Assembly (NCBI GenBank): GCA_027065215.1
Contig: JAMOOT010000379.1
Coordinates: 1 to 25,432, forward strand
DNA: 25,432 bases
Reading direction: 5' to 3'
Origin: Candidatus Omnitrophota bacterium
GTDB taxonomy: Bacteria; Omnitrophota; Gorgyraeia; S143-82
Below the pieces are notes generated by a model, which was not told the origin of the DNA, made no database searches, and worked only from the letters and a program-made list of their open reading frames with translations. How positions within the stretch are numbered: position 1 is the stretch's first letter; each line of letters starts with the position of its first letter. Made by a program: the position numbers and the translations under genes. Positions 23,690-25,432 of this stretch are shown in pieces.

Positions 23690-24760
23690 ATGAAATTGCC
23701 CTTGATTAATCTGCCCGGAAAGATTCCCTCCGGGCAGATTGTTTATTTTACTCGTCAGTTATCAATAATGCTCAAGGCAGGTATCCCGTTAATTCGTGCC
23801 CTTCATACCTTGTCTTCCCAGTTGACCAATAAAGAATTAGCATGTATTGTACGATCTATAGCAATGCAGGTGGAACAAGGAGATAAACTCTCCGAAGCAT
23901 TGGCCCGTTATCCAAAGGTCTTTCCCTCTTATTATGTGAATATGGTAAAGGTGGCAGAGATAGGTGGTGCCCTTGATGAGATCTTCCGAAGGTTGGCTTC
24001 ATTTTTAGAGAAACAAGAAAGATTAAAGAAAAAGATTATATCTGCGTTGGTATATCCGATGTTTATTCTTTTAGTTGCAGTTGCTATCTTGATCATTATT
24101 ATGACATTTGTTGTCCCGGCCTTTATGAAGATGTTCAAAGAATACGGCGAAAGTTTGCCGGCACCTACACAGTTTCTTTTATCCCTTTCTTCGATAGTAA
24201 GAGTGTATTGGTGGCTTTTCCCAATTTTGGTGCTGGGGATGTTTTTGTTATTAAAACTGCTTAGGAAGGTGGATAAGATTAGATATCAGTTAGACCTATT
24301 ATTGTTAAAAACACCACTAATAGGTGGTTTGTTGAAGAGGTTTTATGTGAGTAGGTTTTCTCAGACCTTGGGAACACTTTTATCAAGTGGAGTTCCTATA
24401 GTAGAAGGATTGCAGGTAGTAAAAGGAACCCTTGGTAACGAAGTCTTTCGTTCCATTATTCAACGCCTGATGTTTGTAGTCCAAGAGGGAGAGGATATAA
24501 GCTCCTATCTTCGGTCTCGAACTGATGTTTTCCCCCCCTTAGTAGTTGAGATGGTTAAGATAGGTGAAGAGACAGGTTCATTACCTTCTATGCTAAATGA
24601 AATTGCCGAAGTCTATGAAGACGAAATGGATTTGGTGATATCTTCATTCACTTCAGTCTTAGAGCCGTTTCTTATCGTTTTTATGGGCTTAGTTGTAGGG
24701 TTTGTAGTTATAGCAATGTTTTTACCATTATTCACCCTCACTCAGGCCATGAGTCAATAA
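23690..24760 (+). CDS. gspF: Type II secretion / type IV pilus inner-membrane platform protein, GspF/PilC family
   Basis: A 356-residue polytopic protein that anchors the assembly ATPase and drives pseudopilin or pilin addition. Two GspF domains are seen (about 18-140 and 220-350), each starting with the signature FTRQLSIMLKAGIPLIRAL or FSQTLGTLLSSGVPIVEGL, and with the MVKVAEIGGAL and MVKIGEETGSL motifs. Membrane helices lie near 120-142, 173-191 and 325-350. It is a little shorter than many PilC (about 400) because the N-terminal extension is brief. No SD precedes the ATG, which lies 8 bases after the previous stop, so initiation may be coupled. A 12-bp hairpin with a T-rich tail lies within codons 7-17. 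No other gsp or pil genes are in the window, so T2SS and T4P cannot be separated. Confidence 0.93.
   Translation: MKLPLINLPGKIPSGQIVYFTRQLSIMLKAGIPLIRALHTLSSQLTNKELACIVRSIAMQVEQGDKLSEALARYPKVFPSYYVNMVKVAEIGGALDEIFRRLASFLEKQERLKKKIISALVYPMFILLVAVAILIIIMTFVVPAFMKMFKEYGESLPAPTQFLLSLSSIVRVYWWLFPILVLGMFLLLKLLRKVDKIRYQLDLLLLKTPLIGGLLKRFYVSRFSQTLGTLLSSGVPIVEGLQVVKGTLGNEVFRSIIQRLMFVVQEGEDISSYLRSRTDVFPPLVVEMVKIGEETGSLPSMLNEIAEVYEDEMDLVISSFTSVLEPFLIVFMGLVVGFVVIAMFLPLFTLTQAMSQ
23708..23747 (+). terminator. Terminator-like hairpin inside the first codons of gspF
   Basis: Arms AATCTGCCCGGA (23708-23719) and TCCGGGCAGATT (23729-23740) are perfectly complementary around a 9-base loop and are followed by GTTTATTTT. 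The preceding gene stops at 23681. The tail is interrupted by G and A, so termination should be weaker than at 9149. No usable start lies between the hairpin and the conserved FTRQL motif of GspF, so the hairpin is truly within the coding region. Confidence 0.6.
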
Positions 24761-24840
24761 TCTACTTTGTCCCAGTCGTCATTCCTCTTTACACGCCGGC
24801 CAATATTACGAATTACCAATTTCTATCACATAGTTTGGGG

Positions 24841-25432
24841 CTATTTGTTATCTTTTCGTATGATTTTAAGATTATTGATTTGTTTTAGCATGAACTCTTG
24901 AAATACCTTTAGTTTTTTCATATTTAAAAGTTCTTCTTTTATCTTTTGTTTCTCTTTCTCTGGGATGGTATTGGGAGCAGGTCGATGCTTAACTATCTCT
25001 ATAACAAAGACCCCCTTAGGCCCATTCAATATCGTCATCGACCGATTTTCTTTGATTGCCTCCCGCAGTTTTTCTATAAGTTTATCCGCCTTTCCGACCA
25101 AAGGGATATACGGTGTGCGGGCAGAAAATTCTTGTATTTCTTCCCAATCCTTTATTTTTTCTGGGTGTTTTATAAGGTCTTCTGCCATAGCCATTGCTTG
25201 TTCCATAGCCTTTTTCTGTTCCAATTTAGATTTTATAGTCTCCTTTACCTCGTCCAAATCGCCTATATGCTTAGTCGTTTTGGATTTTATTTTTAGAATG
25301 CAGTATCTCCCGTTTTGCAATTGAAAGATTGGACTGCTCTTCCCTTGGGGTAAGGAAAAGGCATATGAATAAAACTCTTGACTAAATCCTATGTCTGGAA
25401 GTATTTGATCTGCCTTTAATTTGTCTTTTCTT
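24841..25432 (-). CDS. SurA/PpiD-like periplasmic foldase, C-terminal part (5' end outside window)
   Basis: On the minus strand the frame is open from the window end to the TAG at 24841, giving about 196 residues of a longer protein; the TTG at 25320 is internal. The visible part begins after RKDKLKADQILPDIG and has the parvulin-like ending PQGKSSPIFQLQNGRYCILKIKSK (25212-25345 region). There follows LDEVKETIKSKLEQKKAMEQAM and a helical tail with a second small strand set (VFVIEIVKHRPA). This order, with F-x-L-P-Q-G-x-x-S then an LDEVKE helix, is typical of SurA and PpiD C-terminal regions, which chaperone outer-membrane proteins. The PPIase active-site region lies outside the window, so enzymatic activity cannot be judged. 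It is convergent with gspF. Confidence 0.65.
   Translation of the reverse strand, partial: RKDKLKADQILPDIGFSQEFYSYAFSLPQGKSSPIFQLQNGRYCILKIKSKTTKHIGDLDEVKETIKSKLEQKKAMEQAMAMAEDLIKHPEKIKDWEEIQEFSARTPYIPLVGKADKLIEKLREAIKENRSMTILNGPKGVFVIEIVKHRPAPNTIPEKEKQKIKEELLNMKKLKVFQEFMLKQINNLKIIRKDNK

Noticed and set aside
24946..25324. Plus-strand open frames opposite the SurA/PpiD-like gene
   Set aside because: They lack family features and run antisense to a frame with clear parvulin-type protein character that stays open to the window end.
1..25432. CRISPR arrays, tRNA or rRNA genes, insertion sequences
   Set aside because: No regularly spaced repeats, cloverleaf-like segments, rRNA signature stretches or transposase-like proteins were seen.

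Overview
The window looks like a chromosomal segment of an uncultivated, AT-rich, Gram-negative bacterium. It shows flagella, outer-membrane traits (lipoproteins, a predicted outer-membrane barrel, a SurA/PpiD-like foldase) and a type II secretion/type IV pilus assembly protein. The very long exported mosaic proteins, one carrying a sugar-phosphate mutase core, fit Candidatus Omnitrophota (former OP3) or a neighbouring PVC-type lineage best. That placement is inference from style, not from a marker gene.

Layout. (1) 1-2149: the tail of a flagellar operon, flgE (cut by the window start), flbD and motA; no motB follows. (2) 2291-7839: a carbohydrate uptake operon behind a good sigma-70-type promoter, with a solute-binding lipoprotein, two sugar ABC permeases, a TPR lipoprotein and a lipoprotein glycoside hydrolase. 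No ABC ATPase is encoded. (3) 7956-13206: a second carbohydrate unit with its own promoter, a secreted protein made of two tandem jelly-roll-like domains, a second clan GH-A type glycoside hydrolase and a 933-aa predicted outer-membrane barrel. (4) 13458-20810: two tandem giant exported proteins that share their N-terminal domains. The second contains a complete alpha-D-phosphohexomutase with an extra, degenerate copy of its C-terminal domain. (5) 20811-21118: a non-coding stretch with a 17-base repeat also found at the start of the first giant gene. (6) 21119-24760: a ROK-type repressor, a membrane-anchored coiled-coil protein and a GspF/PilC protein. (7) 24841-25432, minus strand: the C-terminal part of a SurA/PpiD-like protein, cut by the window end.

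Working model (inference): regions 2 and 3 form a glycan-utilisation locus. Glycan would be bound by the jelly-roll protein, cut by the two hydrolases, passed through the barrel and imported by the ABC system. The ROK regulator and the exported phosphohexomutase fusion may belong to the same carbohydrate theme, but nothing in the sequence proves it.

The two observations I would follow first are (a) intrinsic-terminator-like hairpins lying inside the first codons of two downstream genes (9149-9179 and 23708-23747), and (b) the tandem giant exported proteins with an apparently intact phosphohexomutase catalytic set.
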